Positions 25,585-34,074 of a stretch of DNA of 42,275 bases are shown here, one piece after another. Source of the stretch: Verrucomicrobiota bacterium. GTDB lineage: Bacteria > Verrucomicrobiota > Verrucomicrobiia > Limisphaerales > JACRJZ01. The number at the start of each line of letters is the position of its first letter. Positions within the stretch are counted from its first letter, which is position 1. The stretch is taken from positions 1-42,275 of the forward strand of contig JACRJZ010000078.1 of NCBI GenBank assembly GCA_016219875.1, written 5' to 3'. A program made the translations under genes and the position numbers. Under the pieces are notes generated by a model, which saw only the letters and a list, made by a program, of their open reading frames with translations, was not told where the DNA came from and searched no databases.

Positions 25585-27618
25585 ATGAATCCACAGATGA
25601 CATTTCTCGGGCCGACGACGGCGCTGTGCCGTCGCCCGGCGCATCGTTTCCTCCTGGGCCTCTCGGCTGGTTGCCTTGTTGCAGCCGCGGTCACCGCCTC
25701 GGCGGCGGCGGTCAGCACTGCCACGCTCCTCGAGCAGATGACGGACCTCGCCGGCTTGGCGGAGTTCCCCAGCCCGGCCTACACCTGCAAACAGTTCTCC
25801 TCGTATGACCAGGCTTCGAAGTCGCCCGCACAGGAGTGGTTTGCCAACAATGACTGCGGCCAATACCTGCGGGTCGAAGACCGCGCCGGCCGCAAGGAAC
25901 ACGTCATGATGGACGCGGCGGGTCCGGGCGCGATCGTGCGCATCTGGTCCGCGAACCCGGCGGGCACGGTGCGGATTTACCTCGACGGCGCGGAGCAACC
26001 CGTGATCGAGGCGGCCATGTCCGATCTGCTCGGCGGGAAATTCCCCGGGCTGCCTCGCCCCATCGCCGGGGAATACAGCAAGGGCTGGAACCTTTACTTT
26101 CCGATTCCCTACGCGAAGAGCTGCAAGGTCACGAGCGACAAGGGCGGTTTCTACTACCACGTGAACTACCGCACTTACCCCGCCGGCACCGAAGTCGAGT
26201 CCTTCAACGCGGGCCAAATCAAATCGCTGGCGGCGCGGATCGAACAACTCGGCGCGCGGCTGGCGTCGCCGCGCGGCAAGGCCAGCGAGTTCGGGGGCCT
26301 GACGGAGGAGTACACGGTGGACGTGCCGGCCGGCGAAACCGTGCGGCAAGAGTTCGAGGGGCCGAAGGCGTTCGTGCGTTCCGTGGCCCGCCTTGAGGCG
26401 AAAGACCGCGAGGCCGCGCTGCGTGGTTTGATCGTGAAGGTCACGTTCGACGGCGAGGGGTGTGTTGAGGCGCCGCTCGGCGACTTCTTCGGCAGCGCGC
26501 CGGGTGTCAACGCGTATGCGGCCTTGCCGCTGGGTATGACCAAGGAAGGCGACCTGTATTGCCACTGGTTCATGCCGTTCAAGGAGTCGGCGGTGATCGA
26601 GTTGATCAACCACACCAAGGACCTCGTGAGGTTGTCCGGCGAGATCGTCTTGAAGGACCACGCCTGGACCGAACGCACCATGCACTTCCATGCGAAGTGG
26701 CGGGCCGAGTTTGACGTGCCCACGCGGCCCATGCAGGACTGGAATTACCTCACGGCGAAAGGGCAGGGGGTGTTCGCGGGCGTCTCCTTCGCCATCGACA
26801 ATCCGGTCAAGGATTGGTGGGGCGAAGGCGATGAGAAGATTTACGTCGATGGCGAAACCTTCCCCAGTCACTTCGGCACCGGCACGGAGGACTACTACGG
26901 CTATGCTTGGTGCTGGCCGGCGGTGTTCACCCACGCGTATCACGCCCAGCCGCGCTGCGATGGGCCGGCCAACTACGGTCGGACGAGTGTGAACCGGTTC
27001 CACGTCGTGGACTGCATCCCGTTCACCAAGAACTTCAAGTTCGACATGGAGCTCTGGCACTGGAACGCCACCTGCAAGGTGAACATGGCAGCGGTGGCCT
27101 ACTGGTACGCCCGGCCCGGGGCCACGGATGGCTTCAAGCCGATCCGCGCCGAGGAGACCGTGCTTCGTCCCATGCCGGTGTACGTGGTGCCGCGCGTGGC
27201 TGGGGCGATCGAGGGCGAAACGATGAAGATCCTCCGTGTGACTGGCGTGGCCGAACCGCAGGACTGGGCGAATGCGAGCGCGGGACGGCATTTGTGGTGG
27301 CACGCCGGGATGAAGCCGGACGACACGCTGGTCGTGAGCTTCGATGCGCCAAAAGCCGGGAAGTACCGCGTGTTCGGCCGTTTCCTGAAGGCGCGCGATT
27401 ACGGCATCCACCAACTCGCCATCAACGGCCAGAAGTTTGGCGAGCCGGCTGACTTCTACAATCCAGAGGTGCGTCCGAGCAGCGAGCGGGACTTGGGCGT
27501 GTTCGAGTTGAAGGCCGGGGTCAACGAGTTCTCGGCCACCGTCGTGGGCGCGAACGAGAAGGCGATCAAGTCCTACATGTTCGGACTCGATTATCTGTTG
27601 TTGAAGCCGGCGGAGTAG
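25585..27618 (+). CDS. DUF2961 / glycoside hydrolase family 172-like secreted protein
   Basis: A 677-residue exported protein whose central region matches DUF2961, now the core of GH172. Members studied act on alpha-D-fructofuranosides or D-arabinofuranosides and assemble as trimers. Hallmarks are FSSYDQASKSP, RIWSANPAGTVRIYLDG, the strongly conserved GDEKIYVDGETFPSHFGTG followed by TEDYYGYAW, and FDMELWHWN. An extra C-terminal beta-rich domain of about 120 residues (from VTGVAEPQDW) looks like a carbohydrate-binding module. The signal segment is at about 21-42 (FLLGLSAGCLVAAAVTASAAA). ATG 25531 lies only 10 bp after the tRNA, and ATG 25600 is also possible. The gene sits alone between two tRNA genes. 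The sugar specificity cannot be read from the sequence. Confidence 0.9.
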   Translation: MNPQMTFLGPTTALCRRPAHRFLLGLSAGCLVAAAVTASAAAVSTATLLEQMTDLAGLAEFPSPAYTCKQFSSYDQASKSPAQEWFANNDCGQYLRVEDRAGRKEHVMMDAAGPGAIVRIWSANPAGTVRIYLDGAEQPVIEAAMSDLLGGKFPGLPRPIAGEYSKGWNLYFPIPYAKSCKVTSDKGGFYYHVNYRTYPAGTEVESFNAGQIKSLAARIEQLGARLASPRGKASEFGGLTEEYTVDVPAGETVRQEFEGPKAFVRSVARLEAKDREAALRGLIVKVTFDGEGCVEAPLGDFFGSAPGVNAYAALPLGMTKEGDLYCHWFMPFKESAVIELINHTKDLVRLSGEIVLKDHAWTERTMHFHAKWRAEFDVPTRPMQDWNYLTAKGQGVFAGVSFAIDNPVKDWWGEGDEKIYVDGETFPSHFGTGTEDYYGYAWCWPAVFTHAYHAQPRCDGPANYGRTSVNRFHVVDCIPFTKNFKFDMELWHWNATCKVNMAAVAYWYARPGATDGFKPIRAEETVLRPMPVYVVPRVAGAIEGETMKILRVTGVAEPQDWANASAGRHLWWHAGMKPDDTLVVSFDAPKAGKYRVFGRFLKARDYGIHQLAINGQKFGEPADFYNPEVRPSSERDLGVFELKAGVNEFSATVVGANEKAIKSYMFGLDYLLLKPAE

Positions 27619-27733
27619 GAAGCGCCGTGCTTGGTGCCGTCCGGGAAACCTCTCGACACGGCGGCGGACCTGGCGGTATTGGAGCGTCGAGAGGCGCGGC
27701 GGTCGGTGGCCGGTTGGCCGGCGCCCGCAGGTC

Positions 27734-27809
27734 GGGCCCATAGCTCAGGGGTTAGAGCAGGCGACTCATAATCGCTTGGTCGCAGGTTCAAATCCTGCTG
27801 GGCCCACCA
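27734..27809 (+). tRNA. tRNA-Ile2 (anticodon CAT, to be lysidine-modified), CCA encoded
   Basis: The acceptor GGGCCCA pairs with TGGGCCC (27799-27805); discriminator A and CCA follow. The D-stem is GCTC/GAGC. The anticodon arm GGCGA-CTCATAA-TCGCT carries CAT at 27767-27769. The anticodon arm and variable region match E. coli ileX, the AUA-decoding tRNA-Ile whose C34 is changed to lysidine by TilS, rather than elongator or initiator tRNA-Met. The Ile2 assignment rests on that resemblance. Confidence 0.9.
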
Positions 27810-27854
27810 TTTTCGATCGGAGCCTCTGACCTCCTGTGCCGTGGAATTGGCTTG

Positions 27855-27925
27855 GGCCGCCCGGTGAGGGCACCGGGCCTACAGGGTCGCGCGAGAGATG
27901 TAGGCCGGGTCCCCTGACCCGGTGA
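27855..27925. repeat. 72-bp GC-rich repeat, copy 1 (CCGGGCCTACAG type)
   Basis: This nearly matches 33947-34020 in the same orientation. It contains CCGGGCCTACA and TGTAGGCCGGG arms around GGGTCGCGCGAGAG and a second small pair GGTGAGGGCACC. It lies just downstream of tRNA-Ile2. Confidence 0.7.
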
Positions 27926-27942
27926 ACGCCGCTCGCCGTTCT

Positions 27943-28013
27943 CGTAGCCGCCGACGAGAGGAAGCTCCGATTTCCTTGGAGGTTTAGTCTCGTTACTTCG
28001 GCTGCTGCAAGGT
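27943..28013. repeat. Degenerate GTAGCAGCCGACGTGAGGAGG-family palindrome
   Basis: The arms resemble the family (CTCGTAGCCGCCGACGAGAGG and the CTTCGGCTGCTGCAAGG end) but with many changes. The GGTTCTGAAAGCG outer flank is preserved, which identifies it as an old copy. It lies at the 3' end of the LamG-like gene. Confidence 0.6.
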
Positions 28014-28038
28014 TCTGAAAGCGCCTCTCACGGGGTGT

Positions 28039-28650
28039 TCACTTCGGGCCGTAGCTGAAGTCGTCGAACAATGTCACGCTGTCAGCCTTCGTCCAAACGC
28101 CCACTTTGCCGCCGTCCGTGAACGTGGCGTCTTCCGCGTCGAAGAGATGCCGGCCATTGAAGACCACCTTGAACGCGCTTCCGCTGAACTCCACCCGTAG
28201 CGAGTGCCACTGGCCCGGCGCGACCTTGAGGTTGGCGCCCTTGAACTGCGTCCGCTTGCCGTCCACAAAATGGTAGATGCGGACGTTGTCCTCGAGCGCG
28301 TTGGCGCGGGCGATGCAGTAATTGTCCGCGTCCTTGGCGCGCCAGACCACGCCGCCCGCTTGGTCTTCCTGGCCGCTGACCGGTTTGAACTTCACTTCCA
28401 CGAAGCCGTCTTTGAGGTTCGTCCCGTCCTTGAGGCATACCGGATAGGTCGCCTCGCCGGATTGTTTCAGGACGTTGGGCTTGGTCGGCGCGGTGTCGTC
28501 CCGTTCGATCACCCATTTCGGTTCGCCTTTGCCCGTCCGGGTCGCTGTCCAGCCGGGCGGGGGTTGACCGGCGTCCGCGGTGTCGAAGTTGAGAGTTTCA
28601 GCCGTTGCCGAAATGGCACCGGCCACAACGAGAAGGAGGATGTTTTTCAT
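28039..28650 (-). CDS. Secreted LamG/DUF1080-like jelly-roll protein
   Basis: A 203-residue protein with a signal peptide (MKNILLLVVAGAISATAE). The mature chain has a beta-sandwich pattern seen in LamG and 3-keto-disaccharide-hydrolase-like (DUF1080) domains: FVEVKFKPVSGQEDQAGGVV, NYCIARANALEDNVRIYHF, VAPGQWHSLRVEFSG, VFNGRHLFDAEDATF and GKVGVWTKADS. It probably binds carbohydrate; no catalytic residues are assigned. GTG 28656 would add two residues. It follows the SLC13 carrier by 12 bp on the same strand and is probably co-transcribed with it. Confidence 0.82.
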   Translation of the reverse strand: MKNILLLVVAGAISATAETLNFDTADAGQPPPGWTATRTGKGEPKWVIERDDTAPTKPNVLKQSGEATYPVCLKDGTNLKDGFVEVKFKPVSGQEDQAGGVVWRAKDADNYCIARANALEDNVRIYHFVDGKRTQFKGANLKVAPGQWHSLRVEFSGSAFKVVFNGRHLFDAEDATFTDGGKVGVWTKADSVTLFDDFSYGPK

Positions 28651-28662
28651 ACACACAAGCCG

Positions 28663-30192
28663 TTACCCGATGAACCGCGGCAGCCACCAGTGGACGACCA
28701 CAATGATCGCGGCCATGCCAAACAGGTCCAACACGATGCCGTGCTTTACCATCTTTAGGAGTGGCACGCAACCGGTGCCGAACACGATGGCGTTGGGCGG
28801 CGTGGACACCGGCAGCATGAAAGCCAGTGACGCCCCCAGGCACGCGGCCAGCGCGGGCGGCACCGGGTTGACCTGTGCGGCTTGCGCCACCGCAATGGCG
28901 ACCGGCACGACCATGTTGGCCGTGGCCGTGTTGGACGTCGTCTCCGTGAGCAACACGGCGATCACAGTGAACAGCACCGTCAGCCCCAAGGCCGTGTGGG
29001 CGTTGAGCGAATGGGCCAAACCCTCGCCGATCCAGCGGGCCAGGCCGGTGGAGAACATCGCGTCGCCCAGCGCCAGTCCGCCGCCGAAGAGCAGGATCGT
29101 GCCCCAGTCGATCCCGCGCGCCTGCGTCCAGCCGATGGTGAATTCGCCGCGACGAAGATTCACCGGCAGCACGAACAGCAGCGTGGCGCCCAGGAGCGAA
29201 GCCGCCGCCTCCGGCGAGTGACGTTCCAGTGCCTTGAACAAGGGCGCATTCACGCCCGCTCCCACCGCGACCACGCCGGGCAGCAACCACAAGATCACCG
29301 TGACGCTGAACGCGATCAGCACGTTGCGCTCGCCGCGCGACAGCGGGCCGAGTTTCGCGCGCTCTGCTTGAATCCACGCCGCGCTTCCGTCCAACAAGCC
29401 TGGCTCCGCCGGGCAGGCGCGGTTGAGATAAAACCCCAGGAAGGCGAGCATCACCACCGCCAGCGGGACGCCGAAGGCCATCCATTGAAAGAAGGTGATC
29501 CTCAGCCCCTGGCTTTTCTCGATGAATCCGACGGCGATCAAATTGGGCGGTGTGCCCACCGGGGTCGCCATGCCGCCGATCGACGCCGCAAACGCCGTGG
29601 CCAGCATGAGGCCGGTACCATACTTCAGGTCCGTGAAGCGGACCTCGCGCCCCTCGCGTTCGGACTGGCGTCGGGCCATCTCGCTCAGAATGGCCACGCC
29701 GATGGGCAGCATCATGGCGGCGGCCGTCGTGTTGGAAATCCACATGGACAGGAAGCCGGAAATGCCCGCGAAGGCCCACAGAATCCGCGCCGGGCTTTGG
29801 CCCACCCAGCGCAGGCTGAGAATCGCGAAGGCAATCCGCCGGTTGAGGCCGTGATGCAGCATCGCTTCGGCCAGCAAGAAACTTCCCAGGAAGAGAAAGA
29901 TGATCGGGTGCCCGAAGTTCTTGAACATCTCCTTGTCGCTCGCGATCCCGCACACCACACATAGCGTCGGCCCCAGCAGCGCGGTGACGGCCAATGGAAT
30001 GGCTTCCGTGAGCCAGAGCGTGACGACCAATCCGAACACGGCCAGCAGCCGATGCGCATTCTCAGCCAAGCCGGCCAGCGGCACCCACCACAGCACGAGG
30101 AACACGATGGGAGCCAACGCCAGCCCGGCCCGTCGCCGCCAGTGGTCAATGGCTTCTTCCTGTCGGGTGACTTGGCCTTCTGGATCGTTCAT
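28663..30192 (-). CDS. SLC13/DASS family sodium:dicarboxylate (or sulfate) symporter
   Basis: A 509-residue inner-membrane carrier with about 11-12 hydrophobic segments. The paired SNT motifs of the DASS family are present (WISNTTAAAMMLPI and ETTSNTATANMVVPV), each with its partner loop (GTPPNLIAVGF and VSTPPNAIVFGTG). These form the sodium and carboxylate sites in VcINDY. The substrate is more likely a di- or tricarboxylate than sulfate, given family frequencies, but the sequence does not decide. The N-terminal 25 residues are charged and cytoplasmic. It lies upstream of the LamG-like gene and next to the lower-GC transposase patch. Confidence 0.93.
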   Translation of the reverse strand: MNDPEGQVTRQEEAIDHWRRRAGLALAPIVFLVLWWVPLAGLAENAHRLLAVFGLVVTLWLTEAIPLAVTALLGPTLCVVCGIASDKEMFKNFGHPIIFLFLGSFLLAEAMLHHGLNRRIAFAILSLRWVGQSPARILWAFAGISGFLSMWISNTTAAAMMLPIGVAILSEMARRQSEREGREVRFTDLKYGTGLMLATAFAASIGGMATPVGTPPNLIAVGFIEKSQGLRITFFQWMAFGVPLAVVMLAFLGFYLNRACPAEPGLLDGSAAWIQAERAKLGPLSRGERNVLIAFSVTVILWLLPGVVAVGAGVNAPLFKALERHSPEAAASLLGATLLFVLPVNLRRGEFTIGWTQARGIDWGTILLFGGGLALGDAMFSTGLARWIGEGLAHSLNAHTALGLTVLFTVIAVLLTETTSNTATANMVVPVAIAVAQAAQVNPVPPALAACLGASLAFMLPVSTPPNAIVFGTGCVPLLKMVKHGIVLDLFGMAAIIVVVHWWLPRFIG

Positions 30193-30330
30193 GTAAAAAA
30201 TAGTGGAGTGTTCAGACTAGTTCTGTACGCCAGCCCGGCGACAGATGACAAACGACGAGCCGACAGCGGTGGCGCGGTTTCCGAGGCCAACCATGCAGCA
30301 GACAGGTGAACACCTTGTCCGCACGGGGCA

Positions 30331-30395
30331 GCGCCGGTGGCGCGACATGTTTGATGGCGGGAATTGTACAAAGCATCTTTAGGCCCCAGCGGGAC
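30331..30395. repeat. REP hairpins downstream of the RAYT gene
   Basis: A hairpin GCGCC-GGT-GGCGC (30331-30343) is followed by GACATG, and an imperfect one GCCCC-AGC-GGGAC (30383-30395) by AGCATG. The five-base stem, three-base loop and CATG about two bases after the stem match the hairpins at 30898-31088. Nothing else was recognised in the 30193-30330 gap. Confidence 0.6.
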
Positions 30396-30403
30396 AGCAT
30401 GGT

Positions 30404-30865
30404 TCAGCCAACGGACTGGAGCAGATAACGGTTATCGTAGGCTACGCTGAATCGATCAAGGAATTCTCGATATTCCTCCTGAAATCCCTTGCGCTTGTGA
30501 TGCGCTTCTTGGTTCTGAATGTACCGGATGACGTCGCCAAGCTGCGAGTGCGAGTAAGAGAAGGCTCCAAAACCCTCCTGCCACGCGAACCGTCCCGCGA
30601 CCCAGCGATTCTCGTTAATGTGGTTGGTTGAACCGGTCTTGATCTCCCGCACCAAATCCGAAAGCGCCATGCTCGGCTTCAAGCCAATGAGAACATGAAC
30701 GTGATCTGACATGGCATGAATCGCCAGCAGCTTCTGGCCCTGGCGAGTGACGATGCCCGTGATGTACTTGTGGAGTTCTTCCTTGCGCTCAGGGCGGATC
30801 AGGTTCTGCCGGCCTTGCACGGCGAATACGACTTGAATGTAGATTTGGGTGTAGGTGTTGGCCAT
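30404..30865 (-). mobile_element. REP-associated tyrosine transposase (RAYT; IS200/IS605-like Y1 transposase)
   Basis: A 153-residue HUH-superfamily Y1 transposase, complete from MANTYTQIYIQVVFAVQGRQ to the stop. The HUH motif is His55-Val-His57 (DHVHVLIG) and the nucleophile is Tyr115 within YIQNQ. These enzymes cut and join single-stranded DNA at hairpins. No tnpB is present. The surroundings hold six hairpins of one pattern on both sides, the usual setting for a RAYT and its REPs. Local GC is lower than that of neighbouring genes, suggesting acquisition. It may be an intact single-gene IS200-like unit or a domesticated RAYT; the flanking REPs favour the second. Confidence 0.88.
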
Positions 30866-30869
30866 TGGT

Positions 30870-31271
30870 TCATTCTGTTCTTGCGGAGGTGCCCCAGCGC
30901 CGTAGGCGCGTCAAGTTTATAGCTCCAGAAATCCAATCCATGTCGAGCCCCAGCGGGGCGGCAGGTTGTTCCGATCCGGACAACCAAGTGAATCGGGCGC
31001 CGGTGCGTGGGGTGATTATCATGCCGCTCCTACGGAGCTTGGCTGGTCGTGGGGCACGCAGGCTACAAACATGATGCTCCCACGGAGCTAAAACCGGTGC
31101 CGGCAAAGGTTTCACCGTTTCCAGGCTCACGGTGATGACCTGGCCAAGGACGCGGACTACGAAGCCGGGATCGTTGGTGCGGTGTGAGTCGCTGGTGATG
31201 CCGCCACGGTACTCGTACGTCTTGGGCAGGATGCTGTCCAAGCTTGGGAACTCTTGTGAGCGGCGCTGCAT
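30870..31271 (-). CDS. Small hypothetical ORF running into REP sequence
   Basis: A 133-codon frame beginning 15 bp after the FRG gene stop on the same strand. About the first 61 codons (LDSILPKTYEYRGGITSD, then NDPGFVVRVLGQ) are not repeat. The remainder is translation of the REP hairpins and appears non-biological. It may be a real small gene whose 3' end was overwritten by REP insertion, a remnant of a longer gene, or chance. No family was recognised. Confidence 0.35.
   Translation of the reverse strand: MQRRSQEFPSLDSILPKTYEYRGGITSDSHRTNDPGFVVRVLGQVITVSLETVKPLPAPVLAPWEHHVCSLRAPRPAKLRRSGMIITPRTGARFTWLSGSEQPAAPLGLDMDWISGAINLTRLRRWGTSARTE
30898..31088. repeat. Four REP hairpins upstream of the RAYT gene, including one REPIN-like inverted pair
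   Basis: Hairpins with five-base stems and three-base loops lie at 30898-30910 (GCGCC-GTA-GGCGC), 30947-30959 (GCCCC-AGC-GGGGC), 31026-31038 (GCTCC-TAC-GGAGC) and 31076-31088 (GCTCC-CAC-GGAGC). On the relevant strand three carry CATG two bases from the stem, and the first carries CAAG. The first two point toward each other about 36 bp apart, as in a REPIN; the last two are direct repeats. Confidence 0.7.
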
Positions 31272-31286
31272 AGCTCTTGTTCCTCC

Positions 31287-32390
31287 TCAGGAGGTAAACT
31301 GCCTCTCCTTCAAGGCGCGACAGATTCCTTCCAAACCCGGAAACAATGTCGCCGCTGAAACACCCATGTAGTCGAGTTCACGGATCGCGAAACGGCGCTC
31401 CGACCATGGGATGTCGATCAGGGTCAGGTATCTTCTTTCCTTCCCTTCCTCGACAAGGTTTACCCACGATTCCACATCCTGAACGTTTGAAAACACATGA
31501 ACTGACTGTTGGGGAAAATGGCGAGGGTTGTTGTGTGCTGCGAATTCCCGCAATGTGATTGCGGGGTGCGGATCTGCGAGCGAAACCACTTGAGGAGTAT
31601 CGTGCATCCACGCATCGCCATCGAAGGCAAATATGCGCGAATAGCCACTTGAAGTGGCGTTTTTGATGACGCTTTCAAGCGCAAAGAATGCCGCAACATA
31701 CGGCGAGCGGGTCCAGTCGAGCAGCGGCGTCGGGAATCCATGATGTTGCGCCAGGCTCAGCAAGGCTCCGTAATCGGCGGGATCGTCCAAGTTGTACCGT
31801 TGTGCGCAAACCGAATCGACTCGGGGAGCGAGCAGGCGGATATCCTCCTGGTCGTAGCGAAGGAGATCGTACCTGCCATGCCGATGGAGAGTGGTCCTCA
31901 ACTTCCAGGCTCGATCAGCCTGCCCTCGAAATAGAAGGTGTTTGCCATTTCGGATTAGCTCTGCCACGTAGTCCTTGAACTCACCCCAACTCATCTTGTG
32001 GTCTGGCTCCCTTGGCTGTTCGTCCGCTCGATTCTGCAGGTCGTAGGAGCCTTCTCCAGTGGCGCCACGCCACTTGCCGACAATTCTGTTGCCACGGAGT
32101 TCAGCTTCGACATTGAACGAGGATGGAAAGTAAACAACGCCAGGGTGACGTTTCATGTAATCGCCTGCGGGCAGCAGCACTTGCGATTCGTCGTCCCATG
32201 CCTTGGGGTTCGTGGCGAAGCCGTGAATCGCGCTTCCTTTGATATCAAGTGTAAGGTCAAACCGGGCGGCTGGCAGCGGAGCTTGGAGCATTGTCGTCGC
32301 AAACGCCCTTGCCCCGGCTTCAATGCTCAGAGCAGCCCAACCTTGTATTGTCCCTTTGAAGGTACCTATCCACTGGCCAGTTTTCTGCAT
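31287..32390 (-). CDS. FRG-domain protein with beta-rich N-terminal domain
   Basis: A 367-residue protein. Residues 1-125 are beta-rich with no recognised family (WIGTFKGTIQGWAALSIEAG, then NRIVGKWRGATGEGSYDL). The FRG domain follows: the naming motif is Phe154-Arg155-Gly156 in LLFRGQADRAWKL, then LAQHHGFPTPLLDWTRSP and AAFFALES. The FRG domain is of uncertain biochemical function and is often found in accessory regions. ATG 32390 is used; TTG at 32417 would add nine residues. GC content is visibly lower than in surrounding genes, consistent with transfer. No other defence gene was recognised beside it; the small ORF 15 bp downstream is the only possible partner. Confidence 0.82.
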   Translation of the reverse strand: MQKTGQWIGTFKGTIQGWAALSIEAGARAFATTMLQAPLPAARFDLTLDIKGSAIHGFATNPKAWDDESQVLLPAGDYMKRHPGVVYFPSSFNVEAELRGNRIVGKWRGATGEGSYDLQNRADEQPREPDHKMSWGEFKDYVAELIRNGKHLLFRGQADRAWKLRTTLHRHGRYDLLRYDQEDIRLLAPRVDSVCAQRYNLDDPADYGALLSLAQHHGFPTPLLDWTRSPYVAAFFALESVIKNATSSGYSRIFAFDGDAWMHDTPQVVSLADPHPAITLREFAAHNNPRHFPQQSVHVFSNVQDVESWVNLVEEGKERRYLTLIDIPWSERRFAIRELDYMGVSAATLFPGLEGICRALKERQFTS

Positions 32391-32417
32391 TGTTTCATTT
32401 GCTGGGTTGTCACTCAA

Positions 32418-32932
32418 GCGGCCTCCATGTCTAGTACATCAGACCGAAGTACGTGGCGAGAAAGTGCCGCCGTGCAAATCCTGCATGTGCCCACAGAAGC
32501 CGTGGAAGAAGTCTTCATAGATGATGTTCAGAACCTGAGATTCACCAGAAAGATTGAGAAACTCAAATCGACACCTCACCCTCCCTCTCCTTCTGTTCAA
32601 GGCGGAGTGAAACCGACGCGCGCCGTCCGCGCGGCGTTGTTCTTCGCGGGACACGGTCGATGTTCTAGCGCAAAGCCGTCCGGAAGGAAACAGTAAAGCT
32701 GAGGTTCCGCCGGCACATCCCGGCTTTGCTCTCGCCACGACTGTGCTGATCGCGGCGTTTACGCCGCCTTAGCGTTCAGATGTCCTCCCGGCCAATCGTT
32801 TCAACCATTTCCATCGGAGGCTGAAGCGGCCTGAAGGTCGCGGGCCAGGAGCAACAGATTCACCTCCGCCTCAAATCAGATTTGACTCTCCCGCCGTTTC
32901 CCTCCCTACTTTCGCCGCAAAATTTGAAACCT
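32418..32932. other. Intergenic gap upstream of FRG and HAD genes
   Basis: The FRG and HAD genes diverge across this 515-bp (or slightly longer) space. It contains a fragment similar to the CCCTCACCC/CCTCTCC repeat near 32574-32594 and a short perfect hairpin GCGGCGT-TT-ACGCCGC (32752-32767). No gene could be supported on either strand. Confidence 0.45.
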
Positions 32933-33814
32933 ATGAGCGACCCGGCACAAGCACTGAAAGACCTCACACCCCAGAAGGAATTTTTCATCGGCATCGACTC
33001 CGATGGCTGCGTCTTCGACACGATGGAGATCAAACACAAGGAGTGTTTCACCCCGATGTTCGTGAAACACTTCCGCCTCCAAGCGGCCAGCAAGTACGCC
33101 CGCGAGGTCTGGGACTTCGTGAACCTTTACTCCAAGACCCGCGGCTGCAATCGCTTCCCCGCACTCATCCGCGCGCTGGGTCTGCTCCGTGCGCGCAAGG
33201 AGGTCATCGCTCGCCGCGTGGCCATCTGGGACACCAAGCCGCTCGAAGAGTGGGTCGCGCGGGAGACCAAGCTGGGCAACGCCGCGCTCAAGAAAGAGAT
33301 CGAAGGCGGCAACACGGCCCTCCAGCAGGTCATGGAGTGGTCGCTCGCCGTGAACCGCACGGTCGAGGACATCGTCTTTGGCGTGCCGCCGTTCCCGCTC
33401 TTCCGCGAGAGTCTTGAACGGATGGTCCAGCGGGCCGACACCATCGTCGTCTCCCAGACGCCCACCGAGGCGCTGGTGCGCGAATGGACCGAGCACGGCA
33501 TCGTGCAGCACGTTCGCGTCATCGCCGGCCAGGAACTGGGGACCAAGACGGAGCACATCAAGTTCGCCGCCGACGGCAAGTATCCGACCAACAAGATGCT
33601 CATGATCGGCGACGCGCCCGGCGACTACAACGCGGCCAAGAAGAACCACGCGCTCTTCTTCCCCATCGTGCCGGGCCATGAAGAGGCGTCCTGGGAGCGG
33701 TTCTTCAAGGAAGGACTCGATCGGTTCTTTGCCGGCACGTTTGCCGGCGCGTATGAAGCGGAACTCCAGAAGGAGTTCGACGCTTCGCTGCCGGAGCATC
33801 CGCACTGGAAATAG
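32933..33814 (+). CDS. HAD-superfamily hydrolase
   Basis: A 293-residue cytoplasmic phosphatase-like protein. HAD motif I is in FFIGIDSDGCVFDTME, with the nucleophile Asp and Asp+2. Motif II is probably the Ser of TIVVSQTP, motif III the Lys in IKFAADGKYPTNKML, and motif IV is MLMIGDAPGDYNAA. A helical cap lies between motifs I and II (about residues 45-165). The subclass resembles phosphoglycolate-phosphatase-like members, but the cap is longer and no substrate can be named. ATG 32933 gives a start just before the conserved core, so the few upstream codons in frame were ignored. Confidence 0.87.
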   Translation: MSDPAQALKDLTPQKEFFIGIDSDGCVFDTMEIKHKECFTPMFVKHFRLQAASKYAREVWDFVNLYSKTRGCNRFPALIRALGLLRARKEVIARRVAIWDTKPLEEWVARETKLGNAALKKEIEGGNTALQQVMEWSLAVNRTVEDIVFGVPPFPLFRESLERMVQRADTIVVSQTPTEALVREWTEHGIVQHVRVIAGQELGTKTEHIKFAADGKYPTNKMLMIGDAPGDYNAAKKNHALFFPIVPGHEEASWERFFKEGLDRFFAGTFAGAYEAELQKEFDASLPEHPHWK

Positions 33815-33946
33815 CCGCGGGAGCTTTCGCACTTCGATGACGCGGGCTGGTCTTGAACGCCAGCCCGTTTCTGTTTCGTCCGGGGAAGGCGAGCGTGGTC
33901 GCGGAGGCTTTCTAGCCTCAGGACTCCTGAGCCCGTGGAAATGACG

Positions 33947-34020
33947 TGGCCCGCCCGGTGAGGGCACCGGGCCTACAGGGTCGCGCGAGAGCTGTAGGCC
34001 GGGTCCCCAGACCCGGCGAT
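33947..34020. repeat. 72-bp GC-rich repeat, copy 2 (CCGGGCCTACAG type)
   Basis: A direct copy of 27855-27925 differing at only a few bases. It lies in the 309-bp gap between the HAD hydrolase and the first isomerase-like gene. Confidence 0.7.
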
Positions 34021-34074
34021 GGGGGATCAGCGTTGTTCCACGCGCCCACCGGGCAAGATTCAGGCTTAACCTGA

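Noticed and set aside
25477..27741. 754-codon minus-strand frame opposite the GH172-like gene
   Set aside because: It runs across both tRNA genes and has shadow composition; the DUF2961 hallmark is on the plus strand.
31998..32696. Plus-strand 232-codon frame overlapping the FRG gene
   Set aside because: The FRG domain is clear on the minus strand, and this frame has no recognisable domain and ends in repeat-like sequence.
32439..32738. 99-codon minus frame upstream of the FRG gene
   Set aside because: It reads like translated repeat (SREEQRRADGARR) and has no family or context support.
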